Source: Lycorma delicatula (taxonomy: Eukaryota; Arthropoda; Insecta; Hemiptera; Fulgoridae). From it: a stretch of 64,000 bases of DNA. Position numbers and translations under genes: made by a program. Shown piece by piece: positions 11,290-24,900 of this stretch (the stretch's first letter is position 1; the number at the start of each line of letters is the position of its first letter). The notes beneath the pieces were generated by a model. That model was not told the DNA's origin, made no database searches, and was given only the letters and a program-made list of their open reading frames with translations. The stretch covers positions 57,356,201 through 57,420,200 of the forward strand of contig NC_134463.1 in the NCBI RefSeq assembly GCF_047948215.1, written 5' to 3'.

Positions 11290-14200
11290 TTAAGAGAAAG
11301 ATAAGTTTTTGGTTTTTTCATCAACATTAATTCGGTGAATTAATTAAAAGGTTGTAATTTTTAAGGTAAAAAAAATAAGTACAAAGGTATAAAAATAGCT
11401 TATGAATTTAAAGAATATATTTGAAAAAAATAGGTTTTAAATTTAATATTATATTAGCAGATTTTTAAAACGAAACTTTGGTATAATAAAATATATCATT
11501 ACGTAAACATAAATTTTGCTTTACTTACTTCAAGGTAATTTTTATTTATTTTTTAAGTTGATATAAAGCTTTTTGAGTAGTACACATAAGAGTGATTAGT
11601 GAAGAATAACGTGAAGCTAGATAGATAATAGTCAACACTTCAATATTATTGTACATCTATAACACACAAGAAATAATTTCATACAACTATCCTAGGTGTT
11701 AATAAATAATATGTTAATCTTACATTTACTTCTGTTCGATAAAATTTTATACAAAAATCATCTGTTCATTTCTGGTTTGAAAAAATGTGAAAACCAAATA
11801 AGAACGTAAATGCAAAACAAAAACCAAATTTATGTAATCTTCCTCTTTATAGATGCGAAGCTTTCATTTTAATCTATCTGTTTGGAAAAAAGAATATTAC
11901 ACATGTATGATTTTTAATTTATAATTTAAGTTCTTTTTCGAAAAAAAAATTAACTTACATTTATTTCTCTCAGAGTGCGTTGGTAAAGTAGTTTACTGCT
12001 GTTACTGAAATAAATAATTGAAAAATGAACGCAACTCGTACACCAGTTACTTATGATGGCTTTGCAATTAATGCAACTTGCACGACTTTTTCAATAAATC
12101 TTTCATTAACTTTTTTTTAAAATAATATTTTCTGCCTTAAATTATAATTTAAACATAATTATAAGTTGTTCAACAAAAATATACTATTCATTTATTTGTA
12201 CTTTTGCATTATGTGTAAAATGGTAAGCCTGGCTGAGATTTGAACTTTTACAACACAAAAACCATCTGGTCCACTATTGAATATCAAATTACTGAAAATG
12301 TGGTGAAAGTGCTTAAAAATGTACCTATTAAAAATGTCATATCACTCTTTAAGATGCAATAATGAATGTAATTTATGAAATACCAAAACTGTGGATTAGT
12401 AATGAGGCTAAGGTGCTCTAAATAAGACTAAATCAGCATTGTATACCAAGCATATATTAGATTTATGCAGTCATTACTACTTAACTTGTTTTACAGTGTA
12501 CATAAACATTGTCCTAATGTTGATTAAACTGCTTTGCATTTTGTTAGTGGAAAACATGTGAAATATTCAATGTTTTTAGTGTTTATGAACTATAATTTTA
12601 ACACTTAAATATTTAATATTTTCACAGTTAACTGCATAGTTTATGTTTGAAGAAATTATTTATTTTTACAGGATATCACTCAACTGTAGTTGAAGTATGA
12701 GAAATGACATTTTTAGCAAAGAAAAATTACACACTGAATTATTAAGCCTGTACCTGATTTATCAGATACAAATTGTTTAAGCTTTCACATACAACTCAGC
12801 TTGTTCTAAACTTTCTTTTCTAAAATACTAAACTTTCTGTTTATATATTAAATTTATATTTGTAGTTTAGGTTGTGATTTACTATACTAAAAATAATTGC
12901 CTGAAATTACACATACATACCTTTAAACAATTTATTAATACAAAGATTAATAAATATTTATTGCAATCTAAATTTAAGTCAGTCTTAGATGTTTGATTAT
13001 CCTCAATTTACTTAATAAGATTTACAAAAACCTAAAAGATTAATTTGTATGAAATAAAATTTTAACAAAGGTTAATGTCCTTGAAATAACATTGCACAAT
13101 CCACAAATTTTGGAAACATTGCTGCACTACTACCATAGTGTAGCATTGTTTCCAAAATTATATAAATAGATGACAGTTTTGATAGAGAGGGATATGAATG
13201 AAATGTTTTAAGGCTCAGAAAAATAAATTTGTGTTTTAGAGTTTCAAATTAATTGAAAGATTAAGTATACATAAAAAAAAAAAAAACACCTTCACAAAAT
13301 TTAAGATATTAAGAACAGATCAGAAAATTAGTTATACACATTAATTTATTGGAATCTTCAGGCCTGTTCTGAACAATATTTTGACTATACAGTTGTCCAG
13401 ACACTTAGTTTTATTATATTGTTTTGTTTTTTAATTTGTGAATTACATCATGGATGAAATACTGTTACTGTTAGTCAATTTTTGCATTGTTTTTCAGAGA
13501 AAGGATATTAAAAAAATAAAAAAACGAATTAATTGCATGGATTAGTCCAGGTGATCCAGAAATAACTAACACAGAGAAATCAATTTTCAGAGTTAGATTA
13601 CTTAAAGAATTAAACCTGATGACTGAAAGTTATTAAAGAATGAACATTCTACAAAAATTTGCTGGAATTAGTAAATCTCTTAAAGAAATACCTCTGTAAG
13701 ATAAGAAACTTCACCACACAAGAAACTACAATAACTTTAACATTGAAAGTTGTACAATAAAATTCACATTTATAATGACAGAGTTTACAACTGTAAACAT
13801 GTACATTATCAGTGTTTGAAGAGAAATATTCAAAATATTGCAGACAAGATTGTGATCCTGCCCACATGAGCTCTACAGAATTTGTGAAAATTCTGTTTTC
13901 CTAATCATATTATGTTTTTACCCATTTTCCTAAATTGCACAGTTTTGTGGTTCACACTAATCAAAAACAGCAAACAAAATGTTTCATCTGATAGCTCCTT
14001 TACATATCAAGGTATTCAACTCTTAACAAAATATAAATCAAATTAATGACAAAATTGTAATTAAGTCATGTAAATGGCATCTTAAGTTGTAAAAAGGTTA
14101 ACTTCATTGATTTATGTGACATACATAAGGATTTTTTCAATATTTATATTATCTATAAATTCCCTAGCATCTGAATGATTTAAATATACAGCCTTCTTAT

Positions 14201-17200
14201 CATGAAGTAATGACAATCCCACATACACGTTTGCATTGTTGAATTTTTTTTTGATGAGCAAGTCTGGAAAGAACCAACTTCTATTATTCTACTAATCCCT
14301 CAGCTAACCTTGGTTTATGGTGCTACATGTCACACAGAATTAGATACTTGCTGCTTGATAACTGTTATGCTGTATATCAACCATTCAAAAAACATTTCTT
14401 CTTACCTTTTTTACAAAACAGAATCCACTTTATTTTTTACAATTCTTTGCAAGAAACTGTTACTGTGAATATTATCAAGTGTAATTTCAATTAAAATACT
14501 ATTACTATTATTATTATTATTATTATTACCATTATAATTGTACTAAACTATTACACTTAAACCAGTAATTTTAATTTCTTGAAAAATTATAAATAAATAA
14601 AATTTATAGTGCAAATTTATTATCCAGTATTTTAAAAAAACAAATGCAGCAAATCTAAAAAAATCTATTTTTAAGAAATAATAAACCAACACACAGTCAA
14701 ATATAACTATATAAACTTTACTATCAAGTGAAACAACAAAAGAATTGTGCAGACAAATTTGAAAAAAATGAAGGAAAGACAATCAGCATATTATTGATTA
14801 ATAAAATAAAAAGTGTGAAGAAAAATAGCAGCTGCATGTAAATTATTCCGATCCCAAGTTCAGAGAGTAAGGTAAAAAAATTTGACATCAATTTTGATAT
14901 AAAGAAAGTACAAAGTCACCCAGAAAGTATCAAATTGTGAAAACCTGTCACAGGGCTAGATGATTTAAGAAAATTATTAAAATAATGGGTTTTAAAAGGA
15001 AAAGAAAATTGTAAACAAAAGGAAACTTTTTATTGAGAAGCACGATATAAGATTTAAACTAATATAATACCTGGATTTGTTAAAAAAATTAACGCCAATG
15101 GTCAGTTTGTATGCCTCGATGAAACAAATGTTTTGACATTAGCAATGTAAATTTTGAAATTATCAATTTTAAAGAAATATATTTAAAATAAATTTGCTAA
15201 AGTTAACATCAAAAGCCTTACTACAAAAAAAATGAATGCACTGGGAAATTAGTACATTAGATAGAGTACATAATAAAGAAATTGATAATATGGAAAACTC
15301 AAAGCAATTTGGATGATACATTTGCCACTGCAAACTTCATTGTGGTTTTGTTTATTTTTAAAATAAACAAGCATTCTAATTTTAATAAACAATAAACATT
15401 TTAATTTTCCAAAGCCTAAAACTATATGTTAAATTAATTAAACTTATTGTAATTCATAAATGAATCAGTATAATGTAGAATTAAAAGTAAGAAAACTTTT
15501 CTTACTTTAAATCTTCTTTCTGATAAGTAGTACTTGCCTCTCCATACCAGTAATTACTGTAGCCAACTATCATCTAATTTAATTCTACTTATCAATTGCC
15601 CAAGTTATTCGTAACAATTTATCAACAATAATATTTTATATACTGTCTGAGCAAAACAGCTTCAAATAAATTCCGTTCATCAGTACACAACAGTCAAATG
15701 GACAGTTATACAGTTATTTAAAATTAGACAAGCACTGAAAATTTGGGATTTCTTGACTTGTAAACAATGATCACATTTCTCCAGAATAGCTTACTGAACA
15801 AAAAACACGTGAAAATTGTTCAAGTCTTATCCATTTTTGGCAATGCAGAAAAAACTGAGACCAAAAAGTTGGTTTTGAAATAGGAAACTGAAGAAAGCTG
15901 TTCCTTTTGTTAACAATTCTTCCATTTCTGTATGATTAATGCAAATGTACAGTTGTGAAATTTATATCTGGCCATTTCATTAAAATCTGGAGCTAAGGAA
16001 AAATTGTTGGAAGTTAATCCGAACCTTTTGTATATAGGCAAAAATAACTATGAGCAGGTTCTTCCTTAGTAACAAGTTTTTAGCGTCAGTGTTCAACTCT
16101 GTAGAGATATTCTTAATTTAAAAAAAACATATTTAACATAATGTAACTAAAATAAAATTTTAAAAACGGTGTTCATAGTATCTATTGTTTACATCTTAGA
16201 TATTAAGATATATATAGTGTTTGTTTTAATTTTTAAGTTAATAATTTAAATCAGACCCTTTCGGTCTTATTTTAATAATTTATTAAACATTTTATTTGCA
16301 TTTTCTTACAAAGAAAAAAAAAGATTAAAAAACCAGATGGAAAAAAGCATCATCCATGTTTATATTACCAGCTTTGGTGAACATTAAGTACAGTGTGCTA
16401 TATGTGTATATAAATAACTTCTTGAAATATTTCCTTATCAAATTGCCCCTTTATTACTTGTATTTTAATGATACTATAAAGACAGATAAGCAACTCTCCT
16501 AACAGCTTTTCACACTATTCTTTCTCATTTATAAAATCATTGAACCTACTCCATAGTTACTAAGCATACTGTTTGTTTTATTGTATTGAGTTTCATATGT
16601 AGCTACTAAATAAGTTCTAGAGGTAGGAGATGTGATAATCAATAGAACAATATATTTCTAAAGTAGGGCTGTGTATTAATATTGTGCCAATTAAAATAAC
16701 CAAGATTTACGGAAAAGTATTCTGGCCAAAATTTTCTATGAATTTAGAATGGACCATTACACATCATCTACATCAGTGTATGAATTATTTGACCAATATT
16801 TTTTGAAGATAAGATGACCACCGAAGTGCAACTGTATGTCTGTGATGAATTTTTTCCCCACCTAATACCAAATTAACTGACCTACAATTTTTTTTCAGTA
16901 AACACAGTGTGTTTACTGAGGAAATGACTAAGTATCGTTAATGATTCATCCATCTACTGCTTGTTCTTTTGTCTTATGGATTATCTGTATATTTTTTCTA
17001 TATAATTTTTATGTCTCTTTTTCAGTATTTTTACAAAAATAAACATATCGCATACTATTAGTGCACCACCATTAATTATTGCAAGGTTTGGGCAACAATA
17101 ATCATTCTGATTCTTAACCCATGTAAAAATAGAAAAATAAAAAAACTAAATTAAAAAAAATACTGCCAGTATCTTATATTTATTCAGTTTATCTGAAAAT

Positions 17201-18339
17201 AGCTTATAAATTCAACTCTGCTTTATTTCACATAAGTAATTTTTTTTTTTAATTTACTGTCTTGTTTATTGTTCACGTTTGAAAACGTTTTCATCAATCA
17301 TCTCTTGCTCATATTTAATTAGTTTTATTTACTGAAGTTAATACTGTTAAATTTCTTTTATGAGAATTCAAATTTTAACCCTTTATTAAAATGGATTATT
17401 TACTAGATAGAACCTAATTGTTTTATAATGTTGAATAGTTAGAGTTATCCATTTATAATTTTTAACCAAGATCCAGACGTGAAATTTTGAGAATCGTTGT
17501 GTTAACCTGATCATGAGTTATAACAATTTAAATCTGAATTGTTTAAGTAATAATAATTTATATGATTTTTCACTTCTATAATAAAAATGAAAGAAAACAC
17601 TACATTTAAATCTTTTTGTTAAAATTTAACGGTTTTCATGGACAGTAAATTTTAGCATTCTTTTGCTTATGTTTTTAAACTGATAATAATGTCTGGTAAT
17701 TTGCCAAAATAAAAATTTAAATAAAATTAATTAGACATTACTAATAAAATGTACTAAAATTTACATATTTATTAAAAAAAAAAGAATTTATTAATATGCA
17801 AATCCAACTTACTTTCACATTATATTTATAAAAATGAAATACATAAATACAAAATTAAATTATTTTTTTTTTAAGTTAATAGAGTAGGTATATAACCATA
17901 TTGTCAATGTATATGCCCAATTAATGGGCAGTTTATCCTATAATAAGAATATGAACCATATATAATATTATTCTCTGAATTTATTTTCTTGCACTTACAT
18001 TACCTATTGATTACAGTAGTGAACACCATCTTTGTGTGCAAGCATAAATGATGAGAACTTTTTCATTCAAAATAATAAAATTTGTGTTGTTTGAATATAC
18101 TTAAAAATAATAATACTCTTACAGATACTGCAAACAATTGGTTGTATTACAGAATTTTTATTACATCTTCCCTTAGGTATTTAAATTTTATCCACTTTAT
18201 AAAATACATCACTGGGAGAGCATTAACTTTGAAGTTCACAGGGGTCTTAGAAATAAAAATTATTAAAATATAATGTTTATTTAATTTAAATTGTTAATGA
18301 ATAAAAATAAAAAATACGTAAATTTTTTTAGTAATTTTT
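11290..18339. other. Intergenic, AT-rich, no gene recognised
   Basis: Seven kilobases upstream of the DNAJA promoter. Only short fortuitous frames and simple repeats are present, such as an ATT microsatellite at about 14505-14528. No splice-bounded coding segment with family resemblance was found on either strand. Confidence 0.5.
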
Positions 18340-18425
18340 ACTTCCTTGTACAAAGTAAAGGAAATTTCTGTTTTCAGATTTAAACAGAAATATCCATTTT
18401 GACAATCCCTGAATCCACTTTCTGT
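18340..18425 (+). mobile_element. Truncated copy of the ACTTCCTTGTAC-tipped element
   Basis: It begins ACTTCCTTGTAC (18340-18351) followed by AAAGTAAAGGAA, TTTTCAGATTTAAACAGAAA, TATCCATTTTGACAATCCCT and GAATCCACTTT. This matches the left end of the complete element at 52868-53482 almost base for base, then diverges after about 85 bp. The right terminus is missing. It directly precedes the LINE ORF1 remnant, which suggests that one element inserted into or recombined with the other. Confidence 0.75.
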
Positions 18426-18479
18426 AATGAGTTAAAACAACCTGTTCAAATGTTATCTGTTCAGGTTACTTAACTCACA

Positions 18480-18790
18480 GCCTCTATTTCAGAGCTAAGA
18501 TTTCAGGCAAGAAGAAGAGTATTTTTGGTGGAAATACAGACAGTGGTTTACCGAAAAGCACTTCAGTCGATACACCACCAAATAAAATTTCCACTGCACC
18601 AAAAATTAAGGGATCTATTAAAACATCTTTGCCTGCTACGTTATCTTCAGCCTCCTAGGCTTCCAAGTCCCCACCATCATCTAGAGGTCTCTTCGAAGAT
18701 ATGGTCGCGGATGAAGTGTCCGAAGAAGTAAAGGTCTTCCTAAAAATTATAAGCACCCAAAAGAAAAACCGGATAATATTTTAATAAATA
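18480..18790 (+). pseudogene. LINE ORF1 C-terminal remnant
   Basis: One plus-strand frame from about 18510 reads KKSIFGGNTDSGLPKSTSVD, then TPPNKISTAPKIKGSIKTSL, a Ser/Pro-rich stretch with one stop, and GLFEDMVADEVSEEVKVFLK before its terminator. The Ser/Pro/Lys-rich low-complexity tail lies immediately upstream of an endonuclease ORF, as in two-ORF jockey/R1-type LINEs, where ORF1 is a nucleic-acid-binding Gag-like protein. No CCHC knuckle is visible, because only the tail remains. The assignment rests mainly on position. Confidence 0.5.
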
Positions 18791-18835
18791 ATCTATACGC
18801 AGAGCTTTATATATAAGAGGAAAAAGTAATATTCA

Positions 18836-20260
18836 TGGGTGAAAATATTATTCAGTGGAATGTTTGCGGCCTCTGTTCTCGCCATGAGGATATCAAAATC
18901 CTACTAAAGGAAGAAAGTCCATTGGTATTGTGTCTGAAGGAAACTCACCTCCGTCCACAGGATGAAGTGTCTTTTCACTGTTATATCTGCGAAAGATGCG
19001 ACCATCAAACTGATGGTAGAGGACATGGGGATGTGACTGCTTCCCTGAGGCAAGACATATTAGCCACGCGGCTAATATGTCCCTGCAGTAGCAGTGATGG
19101 TATTGGCACCATTAAAATTTAATATCTGCATCTTGTATGTACCCCCTAATTCCAATTTCAGTGAGGATGATCTGTCCAATCTGTTTTCACAAATTCCTTT
19201 ACCCTGCTTAATAATTGATTAAACTTAATCGATTTCAACTTTGATCTTTGCTAGTTGAACGATGGGTCGTACACGTTTACGTCAATTTCATCAGATACAT
19301 ACATCTTCGTGCCCTTTTGTTCAGAATTCCTACTTCCACGCCTTACTTGGTGCGTGTCCAAAAACCTCAATGAAAGCGATTACAGGCCAGCTTTTATCTC
19401 AGTTGATAATAGTAATTTGCCTCAGAATCTGCCACGCAGGTGTGTTGTAGGGAAAGCGGATTGGATACAAAGATTTTTTTTGTCCTATATGACAGGAGTG
19501 ATAGCGCGATCCACCAACTTGCCATATTTACAGACCCGATACTCGATAGTGCACGTGAATTTATCCTTCTAACATCTGGAAAGCCAATGAGGCCTGTTGT
19601 TCTTTGGTAGGACGACGAGTGCAGGAGGGCAATAAGGGATCGTCGCAGAGCTTTCGTAATTTCAATCGAAGGCCTACAACAGAATTGTTCTGCGCTTTCC
19701 TTAATGTGAGACCTATCTCGCCGTCGAGTGTTTCGGTGTGCTAAAAAAATCGTGGCTTAATTATGTGAATACCATTTCTCGGATAACTCCACCATCAGTT
19801 GTATGGAAAAACGTTTGGTCCATGTGCGGGTCAGGACAATCTCCGTTACCGATTGGACTGAAAAACCACGATATCCTCGTCAACATGTCAGTTGATAAGG
19901 CGAACATGTTTGGAAATTCGTTTATGTCAGATTCACTCATATTGTCATACTTTCCTGGGTTTATGAGATTTAAGCTGGAAATAGATAGTGTGCCGTTTGT
20001 TATTGGAGACTCGCGAAGTGAGTCTCCAATAAGGAGAATTAAACATTCCCTTTTCTTTTGATGAGCCTTGAATAACGCCTTTTCTTTGTATGCCTTGAAT
20101 AATTCCCGTAACATTTTCCCCGGCAATAGTATCAGGCTCAATATGTTATATCACCTTCCGGATACTGCATTACATCGGTTTTTTTGTTTGTTTTACCATA
20201 ATTTTCATACTGGAGACTCAATTTTAGGACAGATTTTAAACAGTTTTTTAGGTTAAAAAG
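18836..20260 (+). pseudogene. Jockey/R1-like LINE ORF2 (endonuclease to start of RT), broken and 3'-truncated
   Basis: The frame opens at ATG 18835-18837 with ENIIQWNVCGLCSRHEDIKI. It continues with VLCLKETHLRP, the apurinic endonuclease motif with its catalytic Glu, and ERCDHQTDGRGHGDV. After frameshifts it resumes with SEDDLSNLFSQIPLPCLIID (about 19160) and then with linker segments: LTSGKPMRPVV, RRAIRDRRRAFRNFNRRPTT, and AKKSWLNYVNTISRITPPSV followed by VWKNVWSMCG (19560-19830). From about 20060, ELNNAFSLYALNNSRNIFPG followed by MLYHLPDTALHRFF is the beginning of the reverse-transcriptase domain. RT palm motifs (YxDD) are absent, because the match ends near 20260. Frameshifts and stops show it is dead. 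The usual length is about 900 residues or more. Confidence 0.8.
20000..20032. repeat. 13-bp inverted repeat (hairpin) within the LINE remnant
   Basis: TTATTGGAGACTC (20000-20012), a 7-nt spacer GCGAAGT, then GAGTCTCCAATAA (20020-20032), an exact reverse complement. It sits between the linker and the RT part of the LINE and disrupts the reading frame, so it probably arose as a small inverted duplication. It reads as one frame on each strand. Confidence 0.85.
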
Positions 20261-20514
20261 CATGTGATTTAATCAAACTATTTCTTAAATTATTTTAAAA
20301 ATTTCAATATTGTTTTATTTTAGTCTGACCAGAAATCAGGGCGAAATTTTTTGCAAACTATAACTCGTAAAAGAAGTATTCGGACCCATGTTTATATATA
20401 AACTTTCTTTATTTCACATACAGAACATAACCAGGAAATATGAATGACCTGCACACGAACCATGTTTATACAATGAATAATTCACGAAGAACGTAACAAA
20501 CTTCAAGGTCATGT

Positions 20515-20532
20515 CTACTGGTGAAAATAAAG
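20515..20532 (+). repeat. 18-bp inverted-repeat arm, left
   Basis: CTACTGGTGAAAATAAAG, exactly complementary to 21132-21149 about 600 bp away. Similarity continues beyond the arm with gaps (GTTCATGTAAA and GCTTCGTTAG here, against the inverted GTTCATATAAA and GCTTCATTAG). Confidence 0.8.
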
Positions 20533-21131
20533 AAAAAAGTTCATGTAAATGTAGGTTCGAAAACGCTTCGTTAGCGAAAGATTTCTGAGGAATCATTGAC
20601 ATTAGATGTCTAATATTGTTTTTATGAGTTGTTTTGATTTTTCATTTATTTTTTTTTTTAAAACAAAAATCAATAAAAATATAAAATTCTATAATTCTTT
20701 TGTTTTGCAATATTGAAAATTTTGTTTCCTTAACACCCAGTTAAAATCTACCACATTTTGTTTTAAATAAACTTCGAAATTCTTACATTTGTGTTTAGTT
20801 TCTGTGGATTTTATTCGTATCACTTTACTCCAAATCAAATTCTCTAAAAGTTTTGTTTAAAATTTGTGTTTATTACCCATTTAACAAAACTATTAGGCCA
20901 AACATAAAATAGTAGATTTTCCGATCCCAATCTTTTATCCCAGATTTCTCGAAAACTACAAAAAATACAACTATGGGACCATTTTTTTTAAATTTTCAGT
21001 TCAGCTTTCATAGAAATCCATTGACTTTACCCCATAATATAGATCCCAAGAAATAAAATCTTACTTAATTGTACAGAATGCGCAGAAATCATTTGCCAGC
21101 CGACACTCTCTAATGAAGCTGTTTATATGAA

Positions 21132-21149
21132 CTTTATTTTCACCAGTAG
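21132..21149 (-). repeat. 18-bp inverted-repeat arm, right
   Basis: CTTTATTTTCACCAGTAG, the exact reverse complement of 20515-20532. With its gapped extensions it marks either an old foldback transposon or two inverted copies of one repeat. No transposase is encoded between the arms. Confidence 0.8.
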
Positions 21150-21789
21150 AATATGTCTACCGGTTATAATAATGTTTCGAGAATCATTCTGTATATATTT
21201 TATGAACTTTAAGTCTAATTTGATGCCCGAAATAATATTTTGTGGCAAATTTTTGTTAACATTTCTATTTACTGAGATTATAAAAAAATAAACAAAATCG
21301 TAGATAGGACAAGAACTGAAGAAAATTGGAAACAATTTTATTACAAAACCTTTTTGTCAATAATGAGGCATTTAAGGCAGTGATCCACAAGCTTCAAAAT
21401 TCATGATCATTTTCCTTTATCACTAATCAATCCATTCTATTATTACTTGACGTCTTATAATTTGCTAGTACTTGTCATTTGCTATTTTATGTCATTTTTT
21501 AATTGTTTAACTTACAGTGAAATGCCTTTCTCTAAATCTTTTGATGTATTTTAATTTCTGAACAGACAATCTTTGTTATATACAAGTTCTCATTGCAAGT
21601 GAACAAAAAAAATGTTCTTCAAAACTGTACATATCTGAATTATTCAAGATAAAAAAGAAATTTTGAGTATTATTGGTAGGTTATATGACCATTGAGGTGA
21701 CTGATCCTAAGTTCTTAAGAGCAATTGTAAATGCTAAGTCAATAATTCTCATTCTTGAACAATGCTTTTCATAACATATTGATTATTGG

Positions 21790-21905
21790 GTTGGCTGCCA
21801 TCTGATCAGAGTCTTTTCAGTTTGTGGAAAATCTTTGGGCTTAGAAACATTAAACCGAAGGCCAACACCATTGGCCTCAAAGAAGTAATTCTTAGACAAA
21901 ATTAA
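21790..21905 (+). pseudogene. Possible hAT transposase C-terminal (dimerisation) scrap
   Basis: One plus frame reads LIRVFSVCGKSLGLETLN, and after a one-base shift NTIGLKEVILRQN. The RVFSxCG...(L)KEVILRQN order resembles the C-terminal dimerisation segment of some hAT transposases. It is short and frameshifted, with no other domain nearby. The call is weak. Confidence 0.28.
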
Positions 21906-24900
21906 GAGAGAAGAGCATATGCGAGAACATTGGACCACTGACTTTCATAGAACAATTTGATAATTTTAATATGTTCGATTGTAAATCTCTGCATTACATA
22001 AATCCCAAGCTTCAATTTTCAAAATCTGAAAAGAAAATTTAACAATATAATTAGTTTGAGAAAAATTACTCAATTTTTAAACTGTAAAGTGAGTTTTAGA
22101 ATAAGTGAATTTACTCTATAGAAGAGGAAAAAAATTCAAATTATTTAAAATTAGAAAACAAAGTTTCTATTGGGATCAGCTAAAACAAGAGTTACATTTT
22201 TTGCTTTTATCCTAAACAGTTTTTATTTTTAAGTGTTTTGTAAGTATTGTTGATTTACAATGGATACTTTTTCCTCAGTGTCTGCTGACTATGATTGCTT
22301 AGAAATCAAAATGTTCATTTAGTTTTAGATTTTAAACTTTGTATACAGTTTTTGGATATCTTGTTTTCTAATCTATTTCAATAACTGTTTAGTATAGCTT
22401 TCTATTGTATTTTTAATTTTATTCACATAAAATCCATAAACATGAATACAACAAATCAAACACTATACACATGTAATGGTTTCATTTTCCAAAATGAATG
22501 TATCATCGTGAAAACTTAGAGGATTTTCAACATGCAATAACTAATAATAGTTTTTTAATCATTAACAATTAGTTTACAAGAAAAATTATAATTTACATTA
22601 ACCCAGGAATAAAAACAGTGATCAATTACTAAAACAGAATGTACATAGCAACCACATATTTTATTAAATATCACACATATTTTAAATTACAATATTTAAA
22701 TTAAAAGATGTTGTAAAAAAACTACAATATAAAATTAAACAATTAACCTAATTCATAAAATAATTAAACAAAATAATGAACAATTAACAAAATAACAATA
22801 ATAGTAATAATAATAATAAAAACAATAAACAAATGAAATAATAAAGAAAAAACTTAAATTCAAGGGTTTAAACCAAAGAATAATTCAACAGTTTTTTGTA
22901 ATTTTATATAATATGAATTAAAACTGGTATACTTGTAATAATTACTTTATAAATATTTTGTTACAATAATACTTAAATGCTATAACTAAAAGTAAATACC
23001 CAATAAATATATCATGCATTAAAAAAAAAAGTTGAGTTACATCAAAGTAGAACTAAAAGTAATGTATTATATAACATACCATAATCTGTAATAGTATTAA
23101 CATTTTCCACCACTTAACCAAAGTTTTTCTAAAAATTAAAACATAAGAAATAAAAAAAAATGTCTCTGTTTTGTTTTCTTTACTTCAGGAAATAAAATAT
23201 ATGTGTGTATTTTATTCAAGAAAATTGGTATTATGAGCAAATTCAGTGTAACATCAAGTTTTTTCCTTACAATTCTAAAATTAAAATTAATACAGAAATT
23301 TTTATAAATAACATGATCAATAGAGCCTTTTGTTCAGAATTGTCAACTTAAAAAGCAGCTTCCATAATAAACATTGGTTACTCAATTTTATATAGAGTTT
23401 AACACCTAATCCAATATTTATAATTTTTAATACAGTTGAAGGTCAGTCTGGGGATGAACTAAAACAAAATTATTGAGTAAATGATACTTAATAGTAAGAG
23501 AGATCTTTTGTTATTTATTTCTAAAAAAATTTATTTTATATTTTGATAAATCACCTTAATTGCTTAAATTATAAAAAAAAATAACACACATGGTATTGCA
23601 TGTTGTGCTAACATACAAATAATTATTTTCCACCATTAGCTTATCACCATGCCAAATTTAAAGTTTTGGTTCAGCCATGCCAACTTATTAACCCGAATGT
23701 AACTGAATCACATAGTGTTTAACTACAACAAAGCACAAGATTTACCGCCATTTTTTTTATATAATCTTTTGAAATTTCATGAACTTTGAGTCTAAAAACA
23801 ACCAAAGGAAGAAGTAATTCACTTTGTCACAATTACCATGCTTTTCCTTCACTATGTAGTATATTTATAACTGCTGTGAAATTAAAATAAAAATTAAAAA
23901 CTTAGTGATACATCTGGAATTTATAGTCTTAAAATGTAAATAGTAATTAGTCATCAAATGATTAATTACTATTATGTATCAAAATTTTCTTATTTAAATT
24001 AAATTAACCAACTGAGAATTCATATGTTTTCAGATCAGTTTTTTATTTTAAAGTGAGGGAATATTTAAAAAGAAATAATTGCTTAAAACATGATGTCCAG
24101 TATTTTTAGTAACACATACCCACTATTAGAGATTGTTAACCAGAATTTAGAGTAGCAAATGTGTGTTTTTTTTTTTAATAAAATATTCATATTTAAGGTC
24201 AAACTGAATTTGTAATATAATAGTAGTTATTTTATTTTTCCAGTATTTGAAGATATTCTTACTATGTTTAATTCTCCAATAAAAATAGTGTACAATTAAC
24301 AGGTTTTGGTTTAACAGTATTAAATATAAGGAAAATATGTATAAAATAAATAGTGAGTGAAAATAATCTTATATAACCTTGAGGTTCATTAAATTACATT
24401 AAAAATTAACAAAATCATACTGAATATTATAGTTTTTAGGATTACAGGAAATACTGAAACAAAAACCAAATGAAACTAAATAAAAATTAAACTGTCCACT
24501 ACTATATAATTATTTGTAGCATTTATCAGGTTTCTTGTGCACATCTGCTGTACTAAAATGTATATTTTAAGATACAGTAGTCTTCAGCTATACTATATAA
24601 AAGATTATGACATACAGCACTGATGTCAAATTGGTAGTCAGTCATATTCTAAGTTCAGTGGTACAATAAGATAAATTGCTTTATTTACATTGAAAGGCAT
24701 AATAAATACCTAACAATAATAATTTATTTGTGATCAATAAAAGTTCATCTTAAAAAATGTAAAAAAAAAAAAATCAAAAGAAAAACCCAGATAATTATCA
24801 AAACAAACACATATTAGTAATCCACATTTTAATAAAACAGTTACAGGAAAATATGGAAATATGAAAGGAAAGAACAAATTATCTATCCCTTTGTTTGAAT

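Noticed and set aside
16660..16880. Possible coding patch on the plus strand (FRMDHYTSSTSVYELFDQYF, and in another frame EDKMTTEVQLYVCDEFF)
   Set aside because: It looks protein-like but is frameshifted and short, without a family I can name or splice sites.
19761..20141. 126-codon minus-strand frame
   Set aside because: It is a shadow of the plus-strand LINE ORF2. The repeated ESPI/RESPI segments come from the inverted repeat at 20000-20032.
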